Below, piece by piece: positions 1 to 9,494 of a stretch of 64,000 bases of DNA. A program made the position numbers and the translations under genes. Every line of letters starts with the position of its first letter. Within the stretch, counting starts at the first letter, position 1. Below the pieces are notes generated by a model, which had not been told where the DNA came from, searched no databases, and saw nothing but the letters and a program-made list of their open reading frames with translations. This DNA comes from Phormidesmis sp963710175 (GTDB lineage Bacteria > Cyanobacteriota > Cyanobacteriia > Phormidesmidales > Phormidesmidaceae), in NCBI GenBank assembly GCA_963710175.1, contig CAVPZC010000001.1, positions 620,001 through 684,000 on the forward strand, written 5' to 3'.

Positions 1-413
1 CCGAGGCCGGCGTAGAACTGTCAGACTTCAAGGGCGATCCGGGGTTTTCAGACTCGCACGACGCGACGCTGAAGCTGGTTGAAGCTGGTAGCTACGATGC
101 GGGCGCTATGAATGAGCAGGTGTGGCTAGACCGGGTGGCTGAGGGCGAGGTAGATGAGAGTAAAGTGCAGGCCATCTGGCAGACCCCGGCTTACTACGAC
201 TATCACTGGGTGGTGAATAGCGATAAGCTCAACGAACAATACGGCGAAGGCTTCACTGAAAAAGTGCAGGCGGCATTGCTGAAGCTCGATGCGAGCAACC
301 CTGATCAGGCTGAAATACTAGAGCTGTTTGGGGCTGAAAAGTTCATTGAAACTCAAAATAACAACTATGCCCAGATCGAGGCGGTAGGCCGTGAAATCGG
401 CAAGATTAAGTGA
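1..413 (+). CDS. phnD: PhnD-type phosphonate/phosphite ABC transporter substrate-binding protein (3' part)
   Basis: The gene is cut by the window edge. The open frame begins at base 3 and gives about 136 C-terminal residues. It should encode the periplasmic binding lobe of an oxyanion importer. Visible family features are the SDSHDATLKLVEAGSYDAGA and NEQVW segments, typical of PhnD-like proteins, and a C-terminus reading FIETQNNNYAQIEAV. It overlaps the ATPase gene by 23 bases and the permease follows, so the three form one operon. The sequence does not separate phosphonate, phosphite and phosphate as substrate. The signal peptide and N-lobe lie outside the window. Confidence 0.85.
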   Translation, partial: EAGVELSDFKGDPGFSDSHDATLKLVEAGSYDAGAMNEQVWLDRVAEGEVDESKVQAIWQTPAYYDYHWVVNSDKLNEQYGEGFTEKVQAALLKLDASNPDQAEILELFGAEKFIETQNNNYAQIEAVGREIGKIK

Positions 414-1167
414 GCCGGATGGCCCGGTTCTCAGCCTAAATAACGTCACCTGTCAGTTTGGTCAGCTAGTGGCATTGCAGTCGGTAAGTTTGGTGATCTC
501 TCCCGGTGAGCGCGTTGCTTTAGTGGGACCTAGTGGAGCGGGCAAAAGTACGCTGCTGAGCTTGCTCAATGGGGCATTGAGTCCGTCTGGGGGAGAGGTG
601 AGGGTGTTGGGGCGATCGCTGCAACACCTGCGGGGTGATCGCCGCCGTCAGCTACAGCGACAGGTTGGCATGGTCTATCAGCAGCACCATCTGGTTAGCA
701 ATCTCCCGGTGATTCACAACGTCAATGCCGGTCATCTGGGACGCTGGCCGCTGTGGAAAGCGCTGTGGTCTCTGGTGTGGCCTAAGCAGGTGAATGTTGC
801 CCGGCAGGCACTGGCTCAGTTGGGGCTAGCAGATAAGCTCTACGCGCGAACGGACCGGCTCTCGGGCGGTCAGCAGCAGCGGGTAGCGCTGGCGCGTGTG
901 CTGGTGCAAGATCCGGCTATTGTGCTGGCCGATGAGCCGGTAGCTAGCGTTGATCCGGCGCGATCGCACGACATGATGAATTTGCTCAGCCAGATCGGTC
1001 AAAACAGAACGCTGTTGGTGAGCTTGCACGATGTGGATCTGGCAAAGGCTTATTGTGATCGCATTATCGGCCTGCGGCAAGGTCAGATAGTCTTTGATCG
1101 GCCTAGCGCCGCAGTCAGCCATCAGGATTTAGCTGAGCTCTATAGCTTAACAGCAGATGCTGCCTGA
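391..1167 (+). CDS. phnC: phosphonate-type ABC transporter ATP-binding protein
   Basis: This is a 258-residue cytoplasmic ATPase that should power the importer encoded around it. Walker A is GPSGAGKST near residue 47, the signature is LSGGQQQRVALARVL, and Walker B is IVLADEPVASVDP followed by the switch His in SLHDVD. The length fits PhnC. The GTG start at 391 lies inside the end of phnD, and the stop overlaps the permease start by 11 bases, which suggests translational coupling. The family is clear; the exact substrate is inferred from phnD and phnE. Confidence 0.93.
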   Translation: MKSARLSEPDGPVLSLNNVTCQFGQLVALQSVSLVISPGERVALVGPSGAGKSTLLSLLNGALSPSGGEVRVLGRSLQHLRGDRRRQLQRQVGMVYQQHHLVSNLPVIHNVNAGHLGRWPLWKALWSLVWPKQVNVARQALAQLGLADKLYARTDRLSGGQQQRVALARVLVQDPAIVLADEPVASVDPARSHDMMNLLSQIGQNRTLLVSLHDVDLAKAYCDRIIGLRQGQIVFDRPSAAVSHQDLAELYSLTADAA

Positions 1168-2827
1168 GCGATCAATCTCTCGAAGTCAAGGTGGCTTGCT
1201 GCTGTGGGTCGGCCTGGTCTCCTGGTCCCTGTGGCTAGCTGGGCTGGGTCGCAGTCCGATTATTAACTGGGCGGGTCTACCACTGCTGGGCCAGTTTTGG
1301 GCGGCGATGTTCCAGCCTGCGCTGGACGGTGAATTCGTCAGGGTGATTGGGTCGGCAACCTTGACGACGCTGGCCTTTGCGGTTTGTGGTACGGCTTTGA
1401 GCTTAATCATCGGCTTGTTTGGGGGCGTAGCCTGTTCGCAAGTTTGGTGGCAGGTGTGCTGGCCGGGCGCGGCGGGGCAACGCCTGTGGATAGCGCTGCG
1501 GGGGACTTTGGTGATTCCTCGGGCAATTCATGAGCTGATCTGGGGGCTGCTGCTGCTGAACGTGCTGGGGCTAGATCCAATGGTGGGGGTGTTGGCGATC
1601 GCCATTCCCTTTGGTGCCATCACCGCCAAGGTTTTCTCTGAAATTTTGGACGAGACGCCCACTGCCCCCTTGCAGTCTTTGGTTAACAGTGGCGTTCGAC
1701 CAGGCATCGCTTTCATCTATGGCCATCTGCCACAGGCGCTGCCCAATCTGATTTCCTATGGGTTCTATCGGTTTGAATGCTCGCTGCGGTCGGCGGCAGT
1801 GCTGGGAGTGATTGGCGCTGGCGGGCTGGGCTACCAAATTTTTTTGAGCCTTAAGTCTTTGCAGTATGAGCAGCTATGGACAGGGTTTTATGCGTTGATT
1901 TTGCTCAATGGGCTGGTGGATGCGTGGAGTGGCTGGCTGCGGCGGCGGATGGGATTTGTCAGTCGGATGGATTTGGTGGGGCAGCAGGATAAGGAAGAAA
2001 GAAAAAAAGGGAAAAGGAAAAAGGGTTGGTTTGTGAGGCTTTCGTGGGGGGCGATCGCCGCTGCCTTTCCCATTTGTTTAGCCTATTTAGATATTGACTG
2101 GAGTCGGTGGGGACAGGCGCGATCGCTCCTCTCAGAACTCGCCGCTCAGGTGACGCCTGCTCAGGTGCTGCCAGAATTTTCTTTTTCGCTGGTGCCGATA
2201 GCGCTGCAAACGGTGGCGATGTCGGTGATTGCGATTACGCTGGCGGGGCTGGGCGGGGTGGCTTTTTCGTTTCCGGCGGCGCAGAACTTCTTTTTGCCGG
2301 GCGGGATACTGCGCTCAGCCGGTGAAGGGCGGCGCTGGGGCACAGGGCATTTGGCGCTGCTGCTGACTCGGCTGGTGCTGCTGGGAGCGAGGGCGATTCC
2401 GGCTCCAATTTTGGCTTTGGTGATTTTATACGGCATGTTCCCTAGCATTTTGCCGGGGGCGCTGGCGCTGGCAATTCACAACTTTGGCATTTTAGGGCGG
2501 CTGATGGCGGAGGTAAATGAGAATTTGCCGGATGGGCCAGTGCGGGCACTGCGATCACTTGGGGCCTCTAGCGGTGGCCTGGTTTTCTACGGCATTCTGC
2601 CAGCAAATCTGGCTCGGTTTTTGGCTTACATTCTCTATCGCTGGGAGGTGTGTCTGCGGGAGACAGTGATTGTCGGCCTGGTCGGGGCCGGGGGATTAGG
2701 GCGGCTGATGACGGAGCAGCTCAGCAGCTTTGACTACAGCGGACTGGCAGCGACTTTAGGTGTATTTATTGGGCTGACCATGGGTGTGGACTGGGTCAGC
2801 GGGTGGCTGCGTTCGGCGGTGCGGTGA
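1157..2827 (+). CDS. phnE: fused tandem PhnE-type ABC permease (two permease domains)
   Basis: This 556-residue inner-membrane permease is about twice the usual PhnE length. It has two homologous BPD_transp_1 halves. The first ends with a loop and VLGVIGAGGLGYQI; the second ends with the equivalent IVGLVGAGGLGRLM. Each is preceded by the EAA-type cytoplasmic loop that docks the ATPase (YGHLPQALPNLISYGFYR and YGILPANLARFLAYILYR). A strongly basic linker (KEERKKGKRKKGW), encoded by an A-rich purine tract, joins them near residues 275-295. One polypeptide could therefore form the whole transmembrane pore. Last gene of the phn operon in this window. Confidence 0.9.
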   Translation: MLPERSISRSQGGLLLWVGLVSWSLWLAGLGRSPIINWAGLPLLGQFWAAMFQPALDGEFVRVIGSATLTTLAFAVCGTALSLIIGLFGGVACSQVWWQVCWPGAAGQRLWIALRGTLVIPRAIHELIWGLLLLNVLGLDPMVGVLAIAIPFGAITAKVFSEILDETPTAPLQSLVNSGVRPGIAFIYGHLPQALPNLISYGFYRFECSLRSAAVLGVIGAGGLGYQIFLSLKSLQYEQLWTGFYALILLNGLVDAWSGWLRRRMGFVSRMDLVGQQDKEERKKGKRKKGWFVRLSWGAIAAAFPICLAYLDIDWSRWGQARSLLSELAAQVTPAQVLPEFSFSLVPIALQTVAMSVIAITLAGLGGVAFSFPAAQNFFLPGGILRSAGEGRRWGTGHLALLLTRLVLLGARAIPAPILALVILYGMFPSILPGALALAIHNFGILGRLMAEVNENLPDGPVRALRSLGASSGGLVFYGILPANLARFLAYILYRWEVCLRETVIVGLVGAGGLGRLMTEQLSSFDYSGLAATLGVFIGLTMGVDWVSGWLRSAVR

Positions 2828-2943
2828 AGATCGCTTGATGGCGGGGACGCAGGGAGTGATTAAATGAGGACTGATTAATTTTTAAGGCTGGAAAGGATCG
2901 CTCTGGGCTTGGTTCTAGAGGGTGACCAGTCGAGCAGAGGTAG

Positions 2944-4545
2944 GTGGTGAGTAAGCGATCGCTAGCGGGAATTGCGGGAATTGTGGCGGCAGCGACCCTG
3001 CTTAGCAAGGTGTTTGGCCTGCTGCGGGAGACGGTGATCGCGGCGGCTTTTGGTACGGGGCCGGTGACCGACGCCTACAGCGTCTCCTATGTCATTCCTG
3101 GCTTTTTGCTGATCTTGTTAGGCGGCATTAACGGGCCTTTTCACAGCGCCATTGTTAGCGCAGTCTCTAAGCGCAAAAAAGAAGAGATTGCGCCCATAGT
3201 CGAAACGGTGACGACCGTTGTGGGCATTGTCTTAGTCATTGCTACGGTTGCGCTGGTGATTTTTGCGGGGCCGGTGATTGATCTGCTTGGGCGAGGCTTT
3301 CAAGCGACTTCTTTGGGGTTGGAGAGTCGGGCGATCGCCATCACTCAGCTACGCATCATGGCCCCGATTACGGTTTTTGCCTGCTTTATCGGTATCGGCT
3401 TTGGCACGCTCAATGCCGCCGACCAGTACTGGCTGCCGTCTATTAGTCCGCTGCTCTCCAGTACGAGTGTGATTGCCGGGCTGGGCGTTCTATGGCTGGT
3501 GCTGGGCAGCAATATCAGCGATCCAAACTACGCCATGATTGGCGGCATGGTGCTAGCTAGCGGCGCACTGGTCGGGGCGATTTTACAGTGGCTAGTTCAG
3601 GTGCCAGCTCTGTGGAGTTCGGGATTGGGTCGGCTAAAGCTACGGTTTAATCTCAGTGATCCGGGTGTGCGCGATGTGCTGAGAGTGCTGGGGCCAGCGA
3701 CCTTTTCCTCTGGCACCATGCAGATCAATGTATATACCGATCTGTTCTTTGCCGCGTTTGTGCCTGGCACCCTAGCGGCGCTCAACTTTTCTAACCTGCT
3801 AGTACAGACGCCGCTCGGCATTGTCTCCAATATTATTCTGGTACCGTTCTTTCCAATTTTTTCTCGGCTCACTGACCCGGAGCAATGGCCCGAACTCAAA
3901 CAGCGCATTCGCCAGAGCCTGATGCTGGTCGCTCTGACAATGCTGCCGATCAGTGCGCTGATTATCACGCTGGCTCAGCCGATTGTCACCGTGGTTTACA
4001 AGCGCGGTGCCTTTGACGAAGAGGCGGTACGGCTGGTGACGACAATTTTGATTGCCTACGGGATAGGTATGTTTGTCTACCTGGCACGAGATGTGATGGT
4101 ACGGGTATTTTACGCGCTGGGCGATGGGCAAACGCCCTTCCGGATCAGCGTGGTTAATATCGCGGTCAATGCCGTCTTAGACTATATTTTGTTTAATCTG
4201 ATGGGACCTGCGGGCCTAGTCGTAGCGACCATTGGCGTCAATGTTGTTTCGCTAGTGGCGATGACTGTCCTGCTTAGTCGCAAGCTCGGCGGGTTACCCA
4301 TTGCCGATTGGGCAGGTACCATTTTCACGCTAACGGCGGCGAGTGCTCTGAGCGGAGTCTTTTGCTGGCTTACACGCTACGGATTGGCTAGCTGGATAGG
4401 GTCAGAAGGCTTTTTTATTAACCTGATACAGCTATGCGTAGCGGGTGCGGTGGGCTTAGCGACCTTTGCCTTGCTGACTGTCGTTTTGAGAATTCCTGAG
4501 GCAGGGCTGCTGGCTCAGCGCATTCGTCAGCGGCTAGGACGCTAG
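2944..4545 (+). CDS. murJ: lipid II flippase MurJ (MviN family)
   Basis: This 533-residue polytopic membrane protein of the MOP superfamily should flip lipid-linked peptidoglycan precursor across the inner membrane. The N-terminal segment LLSKVFGLLRETVIAAAFG is the MviN signature, and about 13-14 hydrophobic segments follow. Length matches the family. The start is GTG at 2944 or 2947, after the purine-rich GCAGAGG. It is co-directional with the phn operon but separated by 116 bases, and converges on the kinase gene downstream. Confidence 0.93.
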   Translation: MVSKRSLAGIAGIVAAATLLSKVFGLLRETVIAAAFGTGPVTDAYSVSYVIPGFLLILLGGINGPFHSAIVSAVSKRKKEEIAPIVETVTTVVGIVLVIATVALVIFAGPVIDLLGRGFQATSLGLESRAIAITQLRIMAPITVFACFIGIGFGTLNAADQYWLPSISPLLSSTSVIAGLGVLWLVLGSNISDPNYAMIGGMVLASGALVGAILQWLVQVPALWSSGLGRLKLRFNLSDPGVRDVLRVLGPATFSSGTMQINVYTDLFFAAFVPGTLAALNFSNLLVQTPLGIVSNIILVPFFPIFSRLTDPEQWPELKQRIRQSLMLVALTMLPISALIITLAQPIVTVVYKRGAFDEEAVRLVTTILIAYGIGMFVYLARDVMVRVFYALGDGQTPFRISVVNIAVNAVLDYILFNLMGPAGLVVATIGVNVVSLVAMTVLLSRKLGGLPIADWAGTIFTLTAASALSGVFCWLTRYGLASWIGSEGFFINLIQLCVAGAVGLATFALLTVVLRIPEAGLLAQRIRQRLGR

Positions 4546-4570
4546 ATAGGGCGCTAGGACAGGGCCGATT

Positions 4571-6517
4571 CTAGCCGTGAGAGGCCGGATCTCGCTGCCA
4601 GATAGAAATCACTTCATCAGCACTGGCCGTGATCAGAGTTTGGCCATCGGGAGAAAAGGCGATCGCCACCACGCCCCAATCGTGAGCTAGCTTAGCGACG
4701 CAGTCACCCGTACCTAGCCGCCAAAGCGTGAGCGTTCGATCTTCACTACCAACCGCGAGATAGCCGGTGCTACTGAGCGCCAGAGCGGTGATCGGGCTAG
4801 CGGATTGGTAAAACGCCGCTGGTGGCGCTGGGTTGAGCTGAGCATCTAAGTCGTAGCGCTGCACTTCATTGGTGCTGGTAGCGACAACTAGCTGCTGATA
4901 GGGCCGTTTTTGATGAGGGGCGTGAAGGAGAACAGCAATCGCCCCTTTGCCAGACAAACTAATTGTTTTGGCAAGCTGGGGTCGATCTTGCTGATAGCGC
5001 CAGAGCTTCACGGTGCCATCGTCGCTGGCACTGGCGAACAGATTGCCTTGGGTAGATAGCGCGATCGCATTCACCTGCTGCTGGTGCTGGCTCAGCCGAA
5101 CGATGGGCATTAGCGTGGCAATATCCCACAGCACTATCTGGCCGTCGCTATTTGGGCTAATCAACTGCGTTCCGTCCGGCGTGACCGCCAGCGCTGTGGG
5201 TATCCAGCCAGCGGTAGATAGTGTATTCAGCAAGCAGCACCCGGCACTATCCCACTCTTTGAGCGTGCCGTCGGCACTGGCACTGTAGAGCGCTCGCCCA
5301 TCGGGGTGAAACTGTAGCGCTGTGACCTCAGCTGAATGGCCCTCACCGATCAGGCGTCGTCGAGGAAACGTATGAATTAGCTGACCGCTCGGCAAATGCC
5401 ACAGACGAATAGCTCCATCGGTACCAGCGGTAGCAAACACAGGGCGCTGCGGGCTGACGGCGATCGCTCGAATCAGGCCGACCGGCTGCGTCAATCGCTG
5501 GCGGCACTGCCAGGACTGGGGCGCTGTGATCACAACAGGACGGATCGATGAGTCAGGGCGATCGCTCTGTAGCACATTTTTGAGTGCAGGTATGGTTTCT
5601 TTAGCGCGAGTCAGCAGCTTCTTAGGTGCGTAGATCAGCGGATTTTGTGAGAACTGCAAGGCCAGGGCGACTTGATCCATGCTCTCGTAGCGTTGCTGCA
5701 AAGAGCGAATAACCATCTGGTCGAGCACCTGGGCAAAGCGAGGCTCTACCGGTTGAGACAGATAGTCTTGCCACACCCAGCGATCTTCAGCCGCTGAATA
5801 GAGCGAAAACGGGTGAATGCCTGTGAGCAGATGTAAACAGGTGAGCCCCAAGCTATAGATGTCGCTGGCAAAGGTCGCCTGACCCATTGACTGCTCTGGC
5901 GCGGCGTATCCTGCACTGCCAATCACCGTTTTAGCGGGGGTCAGCCGCACCCATTTAGCCGCGCCAAAATCAACCAGCATAGGCAAATTTTGAGACGGGT
6001 TGGCAGTTGAACTACCTTTTAGGACAATGTTGGCAGGCTTGATATCGCGATGGATAATATCAAACCCGTGGACGTATTGCAGCACGGACACAAGGGAGGT
6101 GAGAAGCGATCGCACCCTACTTTCTGACCACGGCCCATCGGTTTCTATCTGCTGTTCTAAATTTTCACCCGGCGCAAATTCCTGCACCAAAAACTGCCCC
6201 AAATCATTCTCTACTGCCGCGAGCAGCCGAGGAATTTGCGGATGTTCTCCCAACTGACGCAGCCGCTCAGCCTCGCTTTGAAAGCCCTCTTCAGTCAGAG
6301 AATCGCTGTAAATTTGCTTGATGACGCAGCGGGACAGATAATCTCCATCCGCCAGTAGGTCTGCTGCCAGAAACGTGCGCCCAAACCCCCCTTTCCCCAG
6401 CAGCGATCTCAGTCTGTAGCGATCTGCCAGCGTCAGCGGTGTGCCGCAAGCTTGACAAAAATTAGCCGTCAGCGGATTTTGCGGCTGTAGGCAACCTGGA
6501 TTGAGGCAGTAGGCCAT
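4571..6517 (-). CDS. serine/threonine protein kinase with N-terminal zinc ribbon and C-terminal WD40 repeats
   Basis: This 648-residue protein has three parts. Residues 1-30 form a zinc-ribbon-like C-x4-C / C-x2-C motif (YCLNPGC, FCQACG). Residues about 33-290 are a Hanks-type kinase with GKGGFGRTF as the P-loop, HRDIKPANIVL as the catalytic loop and DFGAAKW as the metal-binding motif. Residues about 340-645 contain around six WD40 repeats ending in variants of TAGTDGAIRLWHL. No obvious transmembrane segment is seen. This four-Cys kinase plus WD40 arrangement is common in cyanobacteria. The substrates are unknown, and neighbouring genes give no clue. Confidence 0.9.
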   Translation of the reverse strand: MAYCLNPGCLQPQNPLTANFCQACGTPLTLADRYRLRSLLGKGGFGRTFLAADLLADGDYLSRCVIKQIYSDSLTEEGFQSEAERLRQLGEHPQIPRLLAAVENDLGQFLVQEFAPGENLEQQIETDGPWSESRVRSLLTSLVSVLQYVHGFDIIHRDIKPANIVLKGSSTANPSQNLPMLVDFGAAKWVRLTPAKTVIGSAGYAAPEQSMGQATFASDIYSLGLTCLHLLTGIHPFSLYSAAEDRWVWQDYLSQPVEPRFAQVLDQMVIRSLQQRYESMDQVALALQFSQNPLIYAPKKLLTRAKETIPALKNVLQSDRPDSSIRPVVITAPQSWQCRQRLTQPVGLIRAIAVSPQRPVFATAGTDGAIRLWHLPSGQLIHTFPRRRLIGEGHSAEVTALQFHPDGRALYSASADGTLKEWDSAGCCLLNTLSTAGWIPTALAVTPDGTQLISPNSDGQIVLWDIATLMPIVRLSQHQQQVNAIALSTQGNLFASASDDGTVKLWRYQQDRPQLAKTISLSGKGAIAVLLHAPHQKRPYQQLVVATSTNEVQRYDLDAQLNPAPPAAFYQSASPITALALSSTGYLAVGSEDRTLTLWRLGTGDCVAKLAHDWGVVAIAFSPDGQTLITASADEVISIWQRDPASHG

Positions 6518-6602
6518 GACCTTTAGGCTTTAGAGAAAGGCCCCTTTAAATTGCAGAACCGCAGGGCTCTATTCTAGATAGAGGTCGGTTCGGGCTGCTA
6601 GC

Positions 6603-6884
6603 TCAGGTAGGGATTGCTTCACCGGGCCTTAGCTTTGCCCATTTACCCATCTCTTCACTAAAGCTATTGCAGCCAACAACGTCATATTCAAACCCAAATT
6701 CGCTGGACTGAACCATCTTCTGACCGCTGACTTCTACTTTTGGCAAGGAGATGTTTGCATTAATAGTAGGGTTATCGGGTTCAAATACAGGCATCTCGGT
6801 CAGATGCGGCTGCTGATGATTAGTTTCTACCGCATGATAGGTAATGCAGCTATCGACGTAGTGGCAGTTTACACAAATACACAT
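6603..6884 (-). CDS. ycf34: Ycf34 family protein
   Basis: A 93-residue protein beginning MCICVNCHYVDSCITYHAVE, with four Cys in the first 13 residues, and continuing into the NHQQPHLTE motif. This is the hallmark of Ycf34, a plastid/cyanobacterial family reported to bind an iron-sulfur cluster and linked to photosynthetic electron transport. The full-length family size is about 80-95 residues. It stands alone, 85 bases downstream of the kinase start on the same strand. The cluster ligands are inferred from the conserved Cys residues. Confidence 0.92.
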   Translation of the reverse strand: MCICVNCHYVDSCITYHAVETNHQQPHLTEMPVFEPDNPTINANISLPKVEVSGQKMVQSSEFGFEYDVVGCNSFSEEMGKWAKLRPGEAIPT

Positions 6885-7009
6885 GGGCCAAACCTCGGTG
6901 ACGGATTTGTAGCATTAGCCCTACCGTTTAGAACCGCTGCTATAGATAGTTTTGCTTTACTGTAACGTATGATTTTCGCTTTCTGCTTGTGCCTGCAATA
7001 GGCTTTTTT

Positions 7010-8266
7010 ATGTCTGCTTTTGTGCCCGCTTTTGTGCCCGAAGATTGGCCATTTTCGCTCGATTTGCTACCGGCTGAGGCCTGTTTAGTCGGAGGCAGCG
7101 TGCGTGATCGCTTGCTTCATCGCCAGTCAGCCTACCTCGACCTCGATTTTGTGCTGCCTCAAGACGCCGTGAAAACAGCGTCGATGATTGCCAGATCCTG
7201 CAAGGCGGGGTTTGTCGTGCTGGATCAGGCCCGGCAGATTGCTCGGGTTGTCTTTGAGCAGATGACGGTCGATTTTGCGCAGCAGCAGGGCGATAGTTTG
7301 GAGGCCGATTTGCGGCGGCGAGATTTTACGGTAAATGCGATCGCCTACCACCCCCACAGCCAAACCCTGATCGATCCGCTAAATGGCAAGGCCGACATTG
7401 CCACCAAAACCATTCGCATGGTGAGCCACGAAAACCTGGCCGCCGACCCGCTCAGACTCATGAGAGCCTACCGGCAGGCTGCACAGCTCGGATTTTCGCT
7501 ATCGCCCTCTACCCAGGCTGCAATTGGTCAGCTTGCCCCTCAGCTCGCCGCTATCTCCATTGAACGGGTGCGCCAAGAGCTAGACGCCTTGCTTAGCGTT
7601 CCAGCAGGCACCGATCAGCTCACGCCGATCTTAAAAAATCGACTGCTACAGTTTTGCCTGCCTTATTTCAATACCAGCAGCATTGAGCAGGTGGCAGCTA
7701 TTGACCGAGCAACACAGCAATTTGAAAAAGACCTTCCTGCTTATGCTGAAAGGCTGTGCGGCTGGCTGAAGCCAGTACCGGCTGGCTTTTATCGCAGCTG
7801 GACTAAGGCAACTAAGCTGAGCCGACTGATCGCTCAAGACGATGTCGCCGCCGAAGCAGAATTAGCAGCCCTCAAATACAGTCGTACTGAAGCTCAGGTC
7901 GCTCTGTCATTAATCCATCTACAGCCCGACATCAAGGCGATGTGTAGGGGGCCAATGAGCCGATCACAGCAGTTTTTTCTGTTTAAAGCGGCAGGAGAGA
8001 ATTTTCTGGCAGTGTCTTTGCTGGGGCTAGCTCAAGGCGCGGGCATGACGGTGCTCCAGCCGATGATAGACCGGTTTTTAGATCCAGAAGACAAGCTTGC
8101 CCACCCCCAGGTGCTAATGACTGGTCGCACGCTAATCAAGCGTCTGGGCATGAAACCTGGTCCCGAGATGGGTCACTTGTTAAAAGAGGTGGAGCTAGCT
8201 CAAGCGAGGGGAGAAATTGGTAGCCAGCAGGAGGCAATCGCCTGGCTTAAGCAGCGTAAAAACTAA
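7010..8266 (+). CDS. CCA tRNA nucleotidyltransferase / poly(A) polymerase family protein (class II)
   Basis: About 418 residues. The head domain has LVGGSVRDRLLHR, the metal-binding acidic pair in YLDLDFVLP, and RRDFTVNAIAYHP with DPLRLMRAYR further on, all class II nucleotidyltransferase motifs. It should add CCA, or part of it, to tRNA 3' ends. In some cyanobacteria this work is divided between CC-adding and A-adding enzymes, and the sequence alone does not say which type this is. ATG 7010 is preferred over an in-frame GTG at 6989, which has no better ribosome site. A C-terminal helical body of about 200 residues is present. Confidence 0.88.
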   Translation: MSAFVPAFVPEDWPFSLDLLPAEACLVGGSVRDRLLHRQSAYLDLDFVLPQDAVKTASMIARSCKAGFVVLDQARQIARVVFEQMTVDFAQQQGDSLEADLRRRDFTVNAIAYHPHSQTLIDPLNGKADIATKTIRMVSHENLAADPLRLMRAYRQAAQLGFSLSPSTQAAIGQLAPQLAAISIERVRQELDALLSVPAGTDQLTPILKNRLLQFCLPYFNTSSIEQVAAIDRATQQFEKDLPAYAERLCGWLKPVPAGFYRSWTKATKLSRLIAQDDVAAEAELAALKYSRTEAQVALSLIHLQPDIKAMCRGPMSRSQQFFLFKAAGENFLAVSLLGLAQGAGMTVLQPMIDRFLDPEDKLAHPQVLMTGRTLIKRLGMKPGPEMGHLLKEVELAQARGEIGSQQEAIAWLKQRKN

Positions 8267-8270
8267 CCTA

Positions 8271-9494
8271 CTACAGCGAAGAAACTTTCTGGGGGCGCAC
8301 GTCCATCCTGTGAGCTAAGCTGCCGCTCGTCCAGTCGAGCGGATGGTCTTCACTAGCGGGAACAACGCTGACAATAGACTGGCGGCTACCTGCTTGCGCT
8401 GCCAGCCGTTTGACTGGTTGCGGTCTAGATACACGGCTAGTTGGTGCTGCCTGCTGCGCGGTAGACCGAGAAACCAATACGCGACCGACGACTGCGGCAG
8501 ATTTTGGCGCTGCCGATGCTCCCTGGGGACGAGGGCGACGTTTTTTACTCTTGCTGTGAGCTGAAGGGCTAGCCGCTGATTTGATCGCTGCTGCTGGTTT
8601 AACTGTCTGTTTAACTGCGGGCCTAGCTGCGGGTTTAACGGGCTGCTTAACCGCTGCCCTAACAGTTTCTGATTGGTGGGTCCGAGCTTGTGACAGACGA
8701 GCGATCACTGAAGCTGGCTTCCGCGCACTTGCTTCCTGAGCAGGCTTACCCGAACGGATAGGCGTGTCGGCATCGATTCGCACCCGGCGTACTTTGCCGC
8801 GCGAGACACTGCGCGATTCCCCACGGGAGACGCTGCGTGATCGCACTGCTGCCAACCGTACTCTAGCTCGCTGTCTCGATATCACCAGGCAGCCTGCTGC
8901 GCAGGTGCCGACCAGTGCTCCCACAGGCCAGGTCGGAAAATCTGAGCTGTTAGCTGCTGTCCCGGCTTCGGATGCAGGTGAAGCTGTCTCTATGTTGTCT
9001 GTAGCGATGCCATCGGAGACAATATCGTCGGAGCCCTGTTCGATATTGATGAATGAATCTTTAGCTGCTGAGACAACTTCAGCTTGTGGCTCAGGCAGCT
9101 CCATCGTTAGCCTTCTCGGGCTGATCATGCCTTCCAGGGCGATCGCTGCCCCCAGCATTGAGACCAGCCACAGGCCAGCGACTAGTACCCATGGTTTGAC
9201 TAACAGAAGATGAAAGGCAATTTGCGACCCCTTTGAACTCTTAGAATCAGACCGAGGGGCAGCCGGGCGGACACCTGTATTAGGTACATTTTTCTGAGGC
9301 CTATCCGGTGATGACGGCTTTTCCCCAGGCAGCTTATTCGAGAGTTGCTTGAAAGGTTGAACTGACCGAAGCTTCAAATTCTTCAATGAGGCAGTAGGAA
9401 GCTTCATACTTTTCAACCTCTCTGACGCACTAGTCATATTAACGGGTTCCCCTGAGAGCCTTTTGTTCAAAAGATACCGGAATTGTAGAGGCAT
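8271..9494 (-). CDS. basic, low-complexity membrane protein of unknown function
   Basis: 407 residues, not recognised. The N-terminal 90 residues are basic and polar. A hydrophobic stretch follows (VLVAGLWLVSMLGAAIAL, about residues 105-125), then an acidic/polar loop and a second hydrophobic stretch (WPVGALVGTCAAGCLVI, about 190-206). The last 200 residues are rich in Ala, Lys, Arg, Pro and Ser and look disordered, with repeats such as AVKQPVKPAARPAVKQTVKP. An eight-residue unit (ESRSVSRG) appears twice in tandem, encoded by a dispersed-repeat-like DNA motif. It converges with the nucleotidyltransferase with only a few bases between them. The start could also be an internal Met. Confidence 0.6.
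   Translation of the reverse strand: MPLQFRYLLNKRLSGEPVNMTSASERLKSMKLPTASLKNLKLRSVQPFKQLSNKLPGEKPSSPDRPQKNVPNTGVRPAAPRSDSKSSKGSQIAFHLLLVKPWVLVAGLWLVSMLGAAIALEGMISPRRLTMELPEPQAEVVSAAKDSFINIEQGSDDIVSDGIATDNIETASPASEAGTAANSSDFPTWPVGALVGTCAAGCLVISRQRARVRLAAVRSRSVSRGESRSVSRGKVRRVRIDADTPIRSGKPAQEASARKPASVIARLSQARTHQSETVRAAVKQPVKPAARPAVKQTVKPAAAIKSAASPSAHSKSKKRRPRPQGASAAPKSAAVVGRVLVSRSTAQQAAPTSRVSRPQPVKRLAAQAGSRQSIVSVVPASEDHPLDWTSGSLAHRMDVRPQKVSSL
8801..8841. repeat. 24-bp tandem repeat resembling a dispersed cyanobacterial motif
   Basis: Two 17-base copies (gcgagacactgcgcgat and gggagacgctgcgtgat) match at 14 of 17 positions and start 24 bases apart, so they add an 8-codon repeat to the overlying gene. 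The motif gggagacgctgcgcgat is familiar as a short dispersed repeat in cyanobacterial genomes; here it sits inside a coding region. Confidence 0.55.

Noticed and set aside
8764..9213. 149-codon plus-strand frame
   Set aside because: Antisense to the basic membrane protein, low-complexity Arg/Ser product with no ribosome site.
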